Source: Clostridia bacterium (GTDB lineage: Bacteria > Bacillota_A > Clostridia > Christensenellales > CAG-138). Taken from it: 38,359 bases of DNA. Location of the stretch: NCBI GenBank assembly GCA_017553815.1, contig JAFZJT010000119.1, forward strand, positions 1 to 38,359, given 5' to 3'. Position numbers and translations under genes: made by a program. This document shows, piece by piece, positions 15,826-24,777 of the stretch. The notes below the pieces were generated by a model. The model saw only the letters and a list, made by a program, of their open reading frames with translations. It had not been told where the DNA came from and did no database searches. Numbering within the stretch: position 1 is the stretch's first letter; each line of letters starts with the position of its first letter.

Positions 15826-16480
15826 CGTCCGTCTTTCCTTCCGTTGCACAGCAGGCCGTCAATGCATACACTACCGCGGCACCGCGCTTTTTGAGTTCTT
15901 GGGCGCATTCGCGGAGCGTTGCGCCCGTGGTCTTGATATCATCAATAAGAATTATTCTGAGACCCTCGCATTCCTTTGAGGCAGAGAATGCTCGCTTGAG
16001 GTTTTTAAGGCGCTGTTCGTGCGTCATAAGTGATTGCTTCTCGGTTTCCCTGACTCGCGTCAAAAGCTCGGCGCGTATCGGGATCCCGCTTTTCTTTGAG
16101 ACCTCCTCGGCAAGCAGCATGCTCTGATTATAGCCGCGCTCCTTCATGCGGTTAGCGGAGAGCGGCACGGGCACGATGCAATCGGCGTTCCATTCATCGG
16201 GAACTTCAATGAAGTGTGCAAGGAACTCCTTTTTGTAAACGGCGCCATTGAACTTGAAGCTCACAAGTGCCATCCGCGCAGGTTCGGTATAGAGCATGCC
16301 GCATTTGAGCTCGTCAACTCCCCGGATCGCGGGAAGTATCGGAACATATTTGAGCTTAGCTTCGCACGCAGAGCATACGCCGTATTCATTGACGACCGCT
16401 TCCCTATTGCAGCAATGGCATTTGAGATGTTGCGGAAAGAGGATGTCCGCGGCCGATTTGAACAGTTTCTCCATTAGCAT
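15818..16480 (-). CDS. comF: ComF family phosphoribosyltransferase-like protein
   Basis: ComF acts inside the cell in natural transformation, near the ComFA helicase and DprA. The 220-residue protein has an N-terminal four-cysteine zinc finger (CHCC and CSAC, residues about 21-39), then a type I PRTase fold with DCIVPVPLS, RGYNQS, and the PRPP-loop-like IILIDDIKTTGAT near 186-198. No ComFA helicase gene is next to it; recD2 takes that position. The start overlaps the recD2 stop, and the stop overlaps rimI, so these are coupled. Confidence 0.93.
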   Translation of the reverse strand: MLMEKLFKSAADILFPQHLKCHCCNREAVVNEYGVCSACEAKLKYVPILPAIRGVDELKCGMLYTEPARMALVSFKFNGAVYKKEFLAHFIEVPDEWNADCIVPVPLSANRMKERGYNQSMLLAEEVSKKSGIPIRAELLTRVRETEKQSLMTHEQRLKNLKRAFSASKECEGLRIILIDDIKTTGATLRECAQELKKRGAAVVYALTACCATEGKTDGG

Positions 16481-18678
16481 CAGCTCAGCCCCGCTTTCCG
16501 CTCGATAAGGAAATCGCGGAGCGCGCTGTAGCGTTTCCGCACGCTCGCGTTATTCACCATATAGCGAATGCTTTCCTCGGTGCCAAAGATGAACACGGCG
16601 TTCCTCGCTCTCGTTATCGCGGTATAGAGGATATTCCTATTGAAGAGCATCATCGGCCCGCTCACAAGCGGCAGAACGATCGTTGAAAACTCGCTTCCCT
16701 GGCTCTTGTGTACAGAGATGCAGTACGCAAGCTCGAGCTCCTCAAGCTGAGTAAAATTATACTCCGCAGTGCGCTCATCGTCAAACAAAACAGTCATGTT
16801 GCTCATATCTTTATTGATCCGCATGATCGTGCCAATATCGCCGTTGAATACGCCCGCGCCCTCGGTTTGCGCCTTGCCGCGAACCTTCTTTACCCACTCA
16901 AGGTCATAGTTGTTTTTGATCTGCATTACGCGATCGCCCACGCGGAAGACGGTATCGCCGTATTTGTACTCACTCTTATTTACGCATGTGGGATTGAGTT
17001 CCTGCTGAAGCGCAGTATTGAGATTGTGTACGCCTAAAAGGTTGGATTTCATCGGTGAGAGCACCTGTATTTCATCTGATTTACCGAGATAGGCGTAATC
17101 GGCGCAGATATTCTTGACCGATTCAAGCGCAACAGCCGCGCTTGAGCAGGGATAGAACATGAAATCCTCGTGCATCCCAAGCTCCGGCATCTTGCCGTCG
17201 TTTACAAGATGGGCGTTTATTACGATGCTCGATCTTCCGGCTTGACGGAAGATCTCGTTCAGCCTGATGACGGGCACCGTGCCGGACTCGACTATATCCC
17301 GCAAAACGTTTCCGGGGCCGACCGACGGAAGCTGATCGACGTCGCCTACCATGATGAGGCGCGTTCCCTTCGCAAGCGCTTTCAAAAGCGAATGGAAGAG
17401 AGCTATATCTACCATGGACATCTCGTCTATTATCACCGCGTCGGCCTCAAGAGGATTGTCGCGGTTTCTGCTGAAGCTCTCGGCGCTCGCGCTGTATTCA
17501 AGCAGACGGTGGATCGTTCGTGCCTCCCTGCCGCTCGTATCGCTTATGCGCTTGGCGGCTCTGCCTGTTGGCGCAGCAAGCTCAAATTCAAGCTTTTGCC
17601 GCTCCATCAGCTCGATGATGAAGCGAAGGATCGTGGTTTTACCCGTTCCGGGTCCGCCTGTTACTATCAAAACGCCGTCCGAAAGGCTTCGTTCGACCGC
17701 TTCGCGCTGCTTGTCCGCAAGCGTGACGCGATGCTTTTTCTCCATACGCTCTATTTCGTGGGCGATATCGATGAGTGGAAGCACCTTGGCGCTTTCCGTG
17801 AGATCGAACAGCATGACCGATGAGTCCGCCTCAAGATGATGCATTGCGGGAAGAAAAATGAGAACCGTTTCATCGATACGCTTTTCAACAAGCTCTCCCT
17901 CGAGTATCATCGAATCAAGAACCGCCTCAACGAGCTCAAGATGAACGTTCAGAACGTTGTTTGAAGCATACATCAGAAGCATATCGCGCGGAAGGCAGGT
18001 ATTTCCCTCAGATGCCGCGACCGAGAGCGCGTATTTAACGCCCGAACGGATGCGGAAAGTGGATTCGAGCTCATAGCCCGCCTCGATCGCGATCTTGTCC
18101 GCAGTCTTGAAGCCGATGCTGTCAACGTCGTCTATGAGTATGTACGGATTGTTCTTGATCTTCTGAACGCAGCCTGCTCCGTAGAGCTTGTAGATCTTCA
18201 TGGTCATGGCGAGCGAAAAACCGAGCTGCTGCATTCCGATCACGACATCCTGCATTTCGAGCTTTTCGACGTATGAATCATGAATGAGCTTCGCTTTTTT
18301 CGGTCCGAAGCCGCTGAGTTTCGTCAGCTTCTCGGGCGAGGACTTGATGATATCAAGCGTCTCCGCGCCGAATGCGTTCAAAAGCTGCTTTGCCGTCGCC
18401 TTGCCGACGCCCTTAATAAAGCCGCTTGAGAGATAGGCGAACACCGCCTCATTGGAGGTCGGCGCTTTCACGGTGCATGAGGATATCTTGAGCTGTTCAC
18501 CGTAGAAGGGATGCTCGCTCCAGGCTCCTGAAAGCTCGACGCAGTCGCCCTCGTTTACATGAGGCACAACGCCAACGGCAGTAATAAGCTCTCCCCCGCC
18601 GTTGCGAATGGAAAGCACGGTCCAGCCGCTCTCGTCGCTGCGATAGCGAATATTTGCTATAACACCGGAAATCTCCAT
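16480..18678 (-). CDS. recD2: ATP-dependent helicase RecD2
   Basis: RecD2 is a 5'-3' superfamily 1B DNA helicase not part of RecBCD, involved in replication-fork repair and mismatch repair. The 732-residue protein has an N-terminal OB-like part, helix-hairpin-helix segments (GVGKATA near 91-97, SGFGPKKAK near 122-130), Walker A GGPGTGKTT at 341-349, Walker B IIDEMSMVD at 416-424, QLPSVGPG and the C-terminal SH3-containing motor with YCISVHKSQGSEF. Length is typical. It is the first gene of the long cluster and has a promoter at 18739-18767. Confidence 0.96.
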   Translation of the reverse strand: MEISGVIANIRYRSDESGWTVLSIRNGGGELITAVGVVPHVNEGDCVELSGAWSEHPFYGEQLKISSCTVKAPTSNEAVFAYLSSGFIKGVGKATAKQLLNAFGAETLDIIKSSPEKLTKLSGFGPKKAKLIHDSYVEKLEMQDVVIGMQQLGFSLAMTMKIYKLYGAGCVQKIKNNPYILIDDVDSIGFKTADKIAIEAGYELESTFRIRSGVKYALSVAASEGNTCLPRDMLLMYASNNVLNVHLELVEAVLDSMILEGELVEKRIDETVLIFLPAMHHLEADSSVMLFDLTESAKVLPLIDIAHEIERMEKKHRVTLADKQREAVERSLSDGVLIVTGGPGTGKTTILRFIIELMERQKLEFELAAPTGRAAKRISDTSGREARTIHRLLEYSASAESFSRNRDNPLEADAVIIDEMSMVDIALFHSLLKALAKGTRLIMVGDVDQLPSVGPGNVLRDIVESGTVPVIRLNEIFRQAGRSSIVINAHLVNDGKMPELGMHEDFMFYPCSSAAVALESVKNICADYAYLGKSDEIQVLSPMKSNLLGVHNLNTALQQELNPTCVNKSEYKYGDTVFRVGDRVMQIKNNYDLEWVKKVRGKAQTEGAGVFNGDIGTIMRINKDMSNMTVLFDDERTAEYNFTQLEELELAYCISVHKSQGSEFSTIVLPLVSGPMMLFNRNILYTAITRARNAVFIFGTEESIRYMVNNASVRKRYSALRDFLIERKAGLS

Positions 18679-18738
18679 GTTTTCACCGAAAATAACGTTA
18701 TGCTGAATGAAGGCTCACGCCGAACACTCTGCTTATCT

Positions 18739-18767
18739 ATAATAGCATAACTTAGAGAAAAAGGCAA
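18739..18767 (-). promoter_or_regulatory. Sigma-A promoter before recD2
   Basis: TTGCCT (18762-18767) and TATTAT (18739-18744) are 17 bp apart on the minus strand. The leader is about 54 nt. An AGCATAAC/GTTATGCT pair (about 18743-18750 and 18699-18706) brackets the start region. Confidence 0.6.
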
Positions 18768-18785
18768 ACGGAAAAGCACGAATAA

Positions 18786-18807
18786 GACCCCCGCTCGCGC
18801 AGGGGTC
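18786..18807 (-). terminator. Terminator of the pyr operon
   Basis: A GC-rich hairpin with GACCCC and GGGGTC arms lies 14 nt after the pyrI stop. On the transcript it is followed by TTATTCGTGCTTTT, a modest U-rich tract. Confidence 0.7.
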
Positions 18808-18820
18808 CAAACAAGGCTTA

Positions 18821-19240
18821 TCAGTTGCTCGCCTTAGTGTCGCAGTAGATGCAGCGATACTCCGCGGTATTTGCATCGGTGAGCACGAAGATATGCCTGA
18901 TCTCCTGCTCGGTGGTGGTGATGCAGCGCGGGTTCTTGCAGCGCATGACGTTTTCGATACGCTCGGGGAGCTTGAGATCGCGCTTTTCGATGACCTTGCC
19001 GTCTCGGATGATGTTCACGGTGGCGGTTGGGCAGATGACGGCAAGCGCACCGAGGTCGATGTCGATCTCGTCGGCGATCTTGATGATGTCCTTAGTGCCG
19101 TTCTTGTTGCTTGCCGCGTTCTTTATGATGGCGATCTGGCAGTTCAGCGCGTCGAGGTTGAGCTGATTGTAGATCTGCATCGCCTTGCCCGCGGCGATAT
19201 GGTCGATAACGATACCGTTGATGATGGAATCTATATTCAT
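18821..19240 (-). CDS. pyrI: Aspartate carbamoyltransferase regulatory chain
   Basis: PyrI binds nucleotides (CTP inhibits, ATP activates) and joins PyrB catalytic trimers into a dodecamer. The 139-residue protein has the allosteric N-terminal domain ([13 protein letters not shown], the usual nucleotide-binding segment) and a C-terminal zinc domain with Cys101, Cys106, Cys130 and Cys133 in place. The start overlaps the pyrB stop by 4 bp (ATGA), so the two chains are made together. PyrI is frequent in enterobacteria and archaea but occurs only in part of the Firmicutes, mainly Clostridia. It implies feedback control of the pathway at protein level. Confidence 0.97.
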   Translation of the reverse strand: MNIDSIINGIVIDHIAAGKAMQIYNQLNLDALNCQIAIIKNAASNKNGTKDIIKIADEIDIDLGALAVICPTATVNIIRDGKVIEKRDLKLPERIENVMRCKNPRCITTTEQEIRHIFVLTDANTAEYRCIYCDTKASN

Positions 19241-20157
19241 TTATTTGCCTCCTCAAGCAGTTTCATGATGAGCGCCATGCGGATGAATTTGCCGTAGCGC
19301 GCCTGGCGGAAATAGCAGGCTCTCGGGTCGTCGTCCACGGCTACGGAGATCTCGTTGACCCTGGGAAGCGGATGGAGCACGATGAGATCCTTCTTCGCCA
19401 TTGTCATCTTTTCGGGTGTGAGCACATAGCAGTCCTTCAGACGGAGATAGTCCTCCTCGTTGAAGAACCTTTCGCGCTGAACGCGGGTCATGTAGAGCAC
19501 GTCGAGCTGATCGATAACGTTTTCAAGCGCGATAGTTTGCTCGTAGGGGATGTTCTTGCCCTTAATATAGGCGTTTTTGACGTAGCTGGGAACCTTGAGT
19601 TCTTCGGGCGAGATGAGCACGAACTTGATGCCGATGTACCTGCTCATAGCGGCGATGAGCGAGTGTACGGTACGTCCGAACTTGAGGTCGCCGCAGAGAC
19701 CGACGGTCAAATTGTCGAGATGACCCTTTTCGCGCTTGATGGTCAGAAGATCGGTGAGGGTCTGCGTCGGATGATTGTGTCCGCCGTCGCCCGCGTTGAT
19801 TATCGGCACGGTCGCCTTTGCGGAAGCCACGAGTGGCGCACCCTCCTTGGGATGGCGCATCGCGATGATGTCGGAGTAGCCGCAGCAAACGGCGATGGTG
19901 TCCGCAACGCTCTCGCCCTTTGCGGCTGAGCTTGAGGAAGCCTCGGAGAAGCCAAGCACCCTGCCGCCGAGTTCGAGCATGGCTGCCTCGAAGGAGAGCC
20001 TCGTTCTCGTTGAAGGCTCGAAGAAGAGGGTTGCAAGGGTCTTATATTTGCAGGCTTCGCGGTATTTTTCGGGATGGTCGATGATGTCGTTGGCGACCTC
20101 GATCATCTCGTCGATCTCCTGAACGGAGAGATCAAGGATGTCTATAAGGTTTTTCAT
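19237..20157 (-). CDS. pyrB: Aspartate carbamoyltransferase catalytic chain
   Basis: PyrB condenses carbamoyl phosphate with L-aspartate, the first committed pyrimidine step. The 306-residue protein has the carbamoyl-phosphate motif [12 protein letters not shown] near residues 46-57, then HNHPTQ and HPLPRVNEI (about 260-270). The start at 20157 has GGAGG upstream. An in-frame extension to 20229 overlaps pyrE and is not needed. Gene order with pyrI and the length match the class B (E. coli-type) enzyme that associates with PyrI. Confidence 0.97.
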   Translation of the reverse strand: MKNLIDILDLSVQEIDEMIEVANDIIDHPEKYREACKYKTLATLFFEPSTRTRLSFEAAMLELGGRVLGFSEASSSSAAKGESVADTIAVCCGYSDIIAMRHPKEGAPLVASAKATVPIINAGDGGHNHPTQTLTDLLTIKREKGHLDNLTVGLCGDLKFGRTVHSLIAAMSRYIGIKFVLISPEELKVPSYVKNAYIKGKNIPYEQTIALENVIDQLDVLYMTRVQRERFFNEEDYLRLKDCYVLTPEKMTMAKKDLIVLHPLPRVNEISVAVDDDPRACYFRQARYGKFIRMALIMKLLEEANK

Positions 20158-20203
20158 TATGTATCCTCCAAAAGGTTTTATTGCGTTTATTACGGATCGA
20201 AGC

Positions 20204-20863
20204 TTATTTGATCGAGATCCAGCTCTCATCCGAGGGGTTATTGCGGAACGCGATCAGTCTTTTTTTATCGTTTTCGGCGATATAGCCCGTTTCGGCGGCA
20301 ATGCGAACAATCGTGTCGAAATCGGAAAGGCTGATATTCTTGACGTTTGCTTCATTCATGCGGTCAAGACCCTTCTGCATTCCGTATGTGAAGATGCTGA
20401 CGATGCCGAGCACCTCGGCACCAGCTTCGCGAAGCGCGTAAACGACCTCTATTGCGCTGCCTGCGGTTGAGATAAGATCCTCGATAACCACGACCTTCTG
20501 CCTCGCCTCGAGCTTGCCTTCGATGCGGTTCTGCCTGCCGTGATCCTTGTTGCCGGAGCGAACGTAGCCCATCGGCATACCGAGGATATGTGCGGCGATG
20601 GCGGCATGCGCGATGCCTGCGGTACTCGTTCCCATCAGAACCTCAGCCTCGTGGAACTCGCGCTTGACAGTTTCCGCGATGGCGTTTTCAACGTCATTAC
20701 GAACTTCGGGCGCGGTAAGGGTCAGCCTGTTGTCGCAGTAGATGGGGCTTTTGATTCCGCTTGCCCAGGTGAAGGGCTCGTCGGGGCGCAGGAACACCGC
20801 GCCGATCGAAAGCAGCTCCTTGGCGATAAGCTCCTTGATCTCGAGTGTACGGTTGTTTTCCAT
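20204..20863 (-). CDS. pyrE: Orotate phosphoribosyltransferase
   Basis: PyrE joins orotate to PRPP to make OMP. The 219-residue protein has the PRPP-binding signature [14 protein letters not shown] near 124-137, the flexible-loop region [11 protein letters not shown] near 106-116, and [16 protein letters not shown] for orotate binding near 31-46. GAGAGGG precedes the ATG. It lies between pyrF and pyrB with short gaps. Confidence 0.97.
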   Translation of the reverse strand: MENNRTLEIKELIAKELLSIGAVFLRPDEPFTWASGIKSPIYCDNRLTLTAPEVRNDVENAIAETVKREFHEAEVLMGTSTAGIAHAAIAAHILGMPMGYVRSGNKDHGRQNRIEGKLEARQKVVVIEDLISTAGSAIEVVYALREAGAEVLGIVSIFTYGMQKGLDRMNEANVKNISLSDFDTIVRIAAETGYIAENDKKRLIAFRNNPSDESWISIK

Positions 20864-20888
20864 TGGTTTACCCTCTCTTTATTTGTGT

Positions 20889-21593
20889 TCAATCAACGAA
20901 TTCGCGAACGCAGCGCTCGTAGGCCGCAATAGGGTCTTCGGCTGCGGTGATCGGGCGGCCGACAACGATATAGTCGGAGCCGATCTGCTTCGCCTGCTCA
21001 GGCGTCATAACACGCACCTGATCGCCCTTATCGCCGTCCGCAAAGCGCACGCCGGGGGTGACGGTCACGAAGTTCTCACCGCAGCATTCATGCACACGCT
21101 CGGCTTCGAGTGGCGAGCAGACCACGCCGTCGAGTCCGGCCGCCTTGGCGTTGAGCGCATAGTGCATAACGGTTTTTTCCATATCGGTATCGATAAGAAG
21201 TTCGTTCTTGAGGCATTCGGGACTCGTGGAGGTGAGCTGAGTTACCGCGATAAGCAGAGGCCTGCTTCCGTCATCGCGGGTAAGACCCTTTATCGCGGCC
21301 TCCATCATTGCTCTCGTGCCTGCGGCGTGTACGTTGCACATATCGATATCGAGATTTGAAAGCACCTTCATAGCTTTCATTACCTGATTCGGGATATCGT
21401 GAAGCTTAAGATCGAGGAAGATCTTATGTCCGCGGGCTTTTATCTCGCGAACGATCGACGGACCCTCGGCATAATAGAGTTCCATGCCGATCTTAATAAA
21501 AGGCTTTGTTGAAATGCCCTCAAACCTGTCGAGGAACGCGAATACGTCATCTTTGCTCGCAAAATCACATGCGATGATTACATCCTTACCCAT
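20889..21593 (-). CDS. pyrF: Orotidine 5'-phosphate decarboxylase
   Basis: PyrF decarboxylates OMP to UMP, the last step. The 234-residue TIM barrel has the catalytic Asp-Lys-Asp set in FLDLKLHDIPN (Asp61, Lys63, Asp66), the phosphate-gripping VVGRPIT near the C terminus, and VTPGVRF. This is the short (group I, bacterial) form, not the longer form of some Clostridia. The start overlaps the pyrD stop by 8 bp, so it is coupled. Confidence 0.97.
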   Translation of the reverse strand: MGKDVIIACDFASKDDVFAFLDRFEGISTKPFIKIGMELYYAEGPSIVREIKARGHKIFLDLKLHDIPNQVMKAMKVLSNLDIDMCNVHAAGTRAMMEAAIKGLTRDDGSRPLLIAVTQLTSTSPECLKNELLIDTDMEKTVMHYALNAKAAGLDGVVCSPLEAERVHECCGENFVTVTPGVRFADGDKGDQVRVMTPEQAKQIGSDYIVVGRPITAAEDPIAAYERCVREFVD

Positions 21594-22515
21594 TGTTAGC
21601 GCCTCCTATAATATCTTTTAAGTTTATAATAGCGTATTTATCCATTGCTGCGGGAAGCTCTTCGATTATCTTCGGGCAGATAAAGGGTTCAACAAGATTC
21701 GCCGCCCCGATCTGAACTGCGCTCGCGCCTGCAAGCATCATCTCGATAACGTCCTCCGCGCTCGAAACGCCGCCCATGCCGATTATCGGCAGCTTGACCG
21801 CTTCATAAACCTGATAGACCATCCGAACCGCGACCGGAAATACCGCGCTGCCGGAGAAGCCGCCCATTTTATTAGCAAGAACAGGCTTTTTGCTGCGAAG
21901 ATCAATGCGCATTCCGAGAAAAGTGTTTATTAAGCTTATGCCGTCCGCTCCCGCATCCTCGCAGGCTTTGGCAATGGAAACAATATCTGAAACATTCGGA
22001 CTCAGCTTCATAAAGATCGGCTTTTTGGTGACCTTTTTTACCGCCGCAGTCACTTCCGCCGCCGCCTTCCGGTCGGTGCCGAAGCTCATTCCGCCGTTGT
22101 GTACGTTCGGGCAGCTTATATTGACTTCGATGATGCCGACCTGCTCGCATTCATCGAGAAGAGCCGCAGTTTTTGCGTACTCCTCGACAGAGAAGCCGCC
22201 GACGTTGGCGATGACCTTCTTATCGAACACCTTTTTCAGCTTTGGAAGTTCATGTTCGATGACCGCATGAACGCCGGGGTTCTGAAGCCCGATGGAATTC
22301 AGCATACCCATTGGGCATTCCGCAATGCGCGGCGTTGGGTTTCCAAAGCGCTGCTCAAGCGTCGTTCCCTTGAATGAGAACGAGCCGAGAATATTAATGT
22401 CGTAAAGCTCGGCAAATTCATAGCCGTAGCCGAACGTACCGCTTGCCGGGATGATCGGATTATCGAGTTCAAGCCCGCAAAGCTCGGTAGCAAGCCTTTT
22501 TTGATTTTCGATCAT
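21586..22515 (-). CDS. pyrD: Dihydroorotate dehydrogenase (NAD+), catalytic subunit
   Basis: PyrD oxidises dihydroorotate to orotate with FMN. The 309-residue protein is class 1B: it has the base Cys in VNISCPNVHNGG (Cys135), KLSPNVSD, and the FMN phosphate site GMGGVSS. Class 1B enzymes need PyrK to pass electrons to NAD+, and pyrK lies directly upstream. The start at 22515 has GGGAGG upstream and overlaps the pyrK stop by 4 bp. A longer frame to 22614 lies inside pyrK and is rejected. Confidence 0.97.
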   Translation of the reverse strand: MIENQKRLATELCGLELDNPIIPASGTFGYGYEFAELYDINILGSFSFKGTTLEQRFGNPTPRIAECPMGMLNSIGLQNPGVHAVIEHELPKLKKVFDKKVIANVGGFSVEEYAKTAALLDECEQVGIIEVNISCPNVHNGGMSFGTDRKAAAEVTAAVKKVTKKPIFMKLSPNVSDIVSIAKACEDAGADGISLINTFLGMRIDLRSKKPVLANKMGGFSGSAVFPVAVRMVYQVYEAVKLPIIGMGGVSSAEDVIEMMLAGASAVQIGAANLVEPFICPKIIEELPAAMDKYAIINLKDIIGGANNG

Positions 22516-23264
22516 TTCTGCTCCTCCCACAATATCTCGAAAGAATCGAATATCGGGCCGTCCTTGCAAACTCGCTTCGCGCCGGACTTCGTCATCATCG
22601 AGCAGCCCATGCATGCGCCGAAGCCGCAGCCCATGCGCTCCTCAAAGCTGTACTGACCCTCGGTTTGAAGTATGTTCTTTATGGCGCGATACATCGGCAG
22701 AGGACCGCATGTGTAGAAGAAGCTGTAGTCCTGCGGCGCAGCGGCTATCGCGTCTGTAACAAAGCCCTTTATGCCGTAGCTCCCGTCAACAGTGGAAACG
22801 AAAACATCGGCGCCGAGCTTGCGGAGCTCGTCCCAAGCATAAACGTCGTCGAGCGTGTTGAAGCCGAGCGCACAGCTGACGCGCTTTCCATCTTCGATGA
22901 GCGTCTTTGCGAGCTTATACATAGGGGGAACGCCGCTGCCTCCCGCTATGAGAAGGGGCTTATCCCCACTCTTTGATGTGTCGTAGCCGTTGCCGAGACC
23001 CGTTATCACATCCAACTTATCCCCAGCCTTCATACGGCTCATTTGCTGCGTGCCGACGCCGACGGTTTTATACATAATGGTAAACTGCCCATCCTTGTAA
23101 TCGCATACCGAGATGGGTCTTCTAAGATACAACGCGGGTATCTTGACATTTGCAAACTGACCGGGTCTTGTGAAGCCATGATCCGCGCCTGTAAGAACCA
23201 TCGCATAGATCCCCTTTGCGATTCGGTAGTTTCTTTCTATCTCATATATATTTTGCTTAAACAT
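22512..23264 (-). CDS. pyrK: Dihydroorotate dehydrogenase electron transfer subunit
   Basis: PyrK carries FAD and a 2Fe-2S cluster and moves electrons from PyrD to NAD+. The 250-residue protein has the FAD motif RRPISVCDY near 48-56, the NAD-binding LLIAGGSGVPP near 104-114, and cluster cysteines Cys213, Cys218, Cys221 and Cys233 in the typical C-x4-C-x2-C-x11-C order. GAGGTTG precedes the ATG. It lies 16 bp after pyrC. Confidence 0.97.
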   Translation of the reverse strand: MFKQNIYEIERNYRIAKGIYAMVLTGADHGFTRPGQFANVKIPALYLRRPISVCDYKDGQFTIMYKTVGVGTQQMSRMKAGDKLDVITGLGNGYDTSKSGDKPLLIAGGSGVPPMYKLAKTLIEDGKRVSCALGFNTLDDVYAWDELRKLGADVFVSTVDGSYGIKGFVTDAIAAAPQDYSFFYTCGPLPMYRAIKNILQTEGQYSFEERMGCGFGACMGCSMMTKSGAKRVCKDGPIFDSFEILWEEQK

Positions 23265-23280
23265 GATACAACCTCATGAG

Positions 23281-24492
23281 TTAAATACTGTTTGAAGAAT
23301 ACGCTATACGACCCTTTGAAACCGTCAGCAGGCATCTTCCGAACACCTGCATCCCAACGAAAGGCGAGGACTTGCCCATTGAAAGGAAGTCGCTGTCATT
23401 GATGCAGTAGATGCTTTCAAGGTCAAATACCGTGAGATCATCCTCAATATCGATATCAAAGCGCTTTGCGGGATTGGTGCTCATAAGCTCAACGAGCTTT
23501 TCAAGCGTGATAACGCCGCCGCGCACAAGATGGGTATAGAGCACGGGGAAAGCCGTTTCAAGACCGACGATTCCAAACGCGCTCTTCGCAAGCCCCTTGG
23601 ACTTTTCCTCTTTTGAGTGCGGGGCGTGGTCGGTCGCGATCATATCGACTGTTCCGTCCAATATGCCCTCGATAAGCGCATCCTGATCCTTCTTAGAACG
23701 AAGGGGCGGGTTCATCTTGAACCTTCCGTCCTCAAGAAGGTCAGAATCCGTGAAAATGAGATAATGCGGCGCAGTCTCGCAGGTAACATCCAAGCCCTCC
23801 GCCTTTGCTTTTCTGATAAGCTCGACCGATTCTTCGGTCGATATATGGCAGACGTGGTATTTACAGCGGGTTTTGCGAACGAGCTCGATATCCCTTTCGA
23901 CCTGCCTCCATTCGCTCTCTGAGCAGATGCCGCGATGAGAATGCGATCTTGCATACTCTCCGTCATGGATATAGCCCCCGCGAAGAAGCGAATTATCCTC
24001 GCAATGAGCAGCTATGATTTTATTGAGGCGTTTTGTCTCCGTCATGGCGTGGAGCATCATTTCATCGGTCTGCACTCCTCTGCCGTCATCCGAAAAGCCG
24101 ATGACATAAGGCGCCATTGCCTCCATCTCGGAAAGCTCGCTTCCTGCCTCATTGACTGTGATCGATCCGTAAGGGCGCACGCGAACGCAGGCGTCGCGCT
24201 CGATGATATCGAGCTGCTTTTTAAGATTTGCAAGGCTGTCGGGAACGGGATTCAGATTCGGCATCGGGCATACAGCGGTATAGCCTCCGCGAGCCGCGGC
24301 CATCGTGCCTGTTCTAACGGTTTCCTTATAAGAAAAGCCCGGTTCTCGAAGATGCACATGAACATCAACAAAACCGGGAAGGATTATGCAATTATCGAAG
24401 CAATCGGATGAAATATCGGGAAGAGCAGTTTCAAGAATGCTTTTAGCATTCCTGCCGACCAAAAACTCAGTGTCTTTTCTAAGTTCCGTCAT
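23281..24492 (-). CDS. pyrC: Dihydroorotase
   Basis: PyrC closes carbamoyl aspartate to dihydroorotate. The 403-residue amidohydrolase has DVHVHLREPG near 43-52 (metal His pair and substrate Arg), the HCED and HISTEE metal-binding histidines, and ATDHAPHSKEEK with the catalytic Asp. It belongs to the longer, Bacillus-like type. The start is ATG 24492 with AAAGGAC about 8 nt upstream. An ATG 27 bp further up (24519) has no ribosome binding site and lies about at the expected transcription start. It is the first gene of the operon. Confidence 0.97.
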   Translation of the reverse strand: MTELRKDTEFLVGRNAKSILETALPDISSDCFDNCIILPGFVDVHVHLREPGFSYKETVRTGTMAAARGGYTAVCPMPNLNPVPDSLANLKKQLDIIERDACVRVRPYGSITVNEAGSELSEMEAMAPYVIGFSDDGRGVQTDEMMLHAMTETKRLNKIIAAHCEDNSLLRGGYIHDGEYARSHSHRGICSESEWRQVERDIELVRKTRCKYHVCHISTEESVELIRKAKAEGLDVTCETAPHYLIFTDSDLLEDGRFKMNPPLRSKKDQDALIEGILDGTVDMIATDHAPHSKEEKSKGLAKSAFGIVGLETAFPVLYTHLVRGGVITLEKLVELMSTNPAKRFDIDIEDDLTVFDLESIYCINDSDFLSMGKSSPFVGMQVFGRCLLTVSKGRIAYSSNSI

Positions 24493-24514
24493 CACAGCTG
24501 TCCTTTCGCATAAA

Positions 24515-24538
24515 ATCATGTTATTATACTAACATGAT
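24515..24538. promoter_or_regulatory. 9-6-9 palindrome over the pyr promoter
   Basis: ATCATGTTA (24515-24523) and TAACATGAT (24530-24538) form a perfect dyad around 6 bp. It covers the -10 box and the expected start of transcription of the pyr operon. A repressor bound here would block RNA polymerase. The cognate regulator is not known and is not encoded beside it. Confidence 0.6.
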
Positions 24539-24551
24539 GCGCTCTTGTCAA
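24523..24551 (-). promoter_or_regulatory. Consensus sigma-A promoter of the pyr operon
   Basis: TTGACA (24546-24551) and TATAAT (24523-24528) are both perfect and 17 bp apart on the minus strand. The leader would be about 23 nt, leaving no room for a PyrR-type attenuator. Confidence 0.9.
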
Positions 24552-24777
24552 TATGCCGAGAGCCATATTAGCCGCAAAACACAAATATATCGTTGTGTGG
24601 TAAATCTCCAAAGTAAAAGCAACGGTTCAATCTACCCTGTTCGCCCGGCATATCTGCACTCTTTTTCAGCTGTCAGTGCTTGTAATAAACGCGAAAATGT
24701 GCTATCATTCTGTGCGCATCAGAAACGGCCGCAGATTGGATGATTTTGATCATTGCGGCGATTGAAAACATTCAGAC
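24552..24777. other. Intergenic stretch without recognisable gene
   Basis: Between the pyr promoter and the SulP remnant I see no open frame with coding character, no terminator and no clear repeat. It probably marks a deletion that removed the first half of the transporter gene. Confidence 0.5.

Noticed and set aside
22516..22614. Longer pyrD starting at 22614
   Set aside because: The extra 33 codons lie inside pyrK, and the ATG at 22515 has a strong ribosome binding site.
24493..24523. PyrR attenuator or riboswitch before pyrC
   Set aside because: The strong promoter leaves only about 23 nt of leader, with no hairpin pair or U-run.
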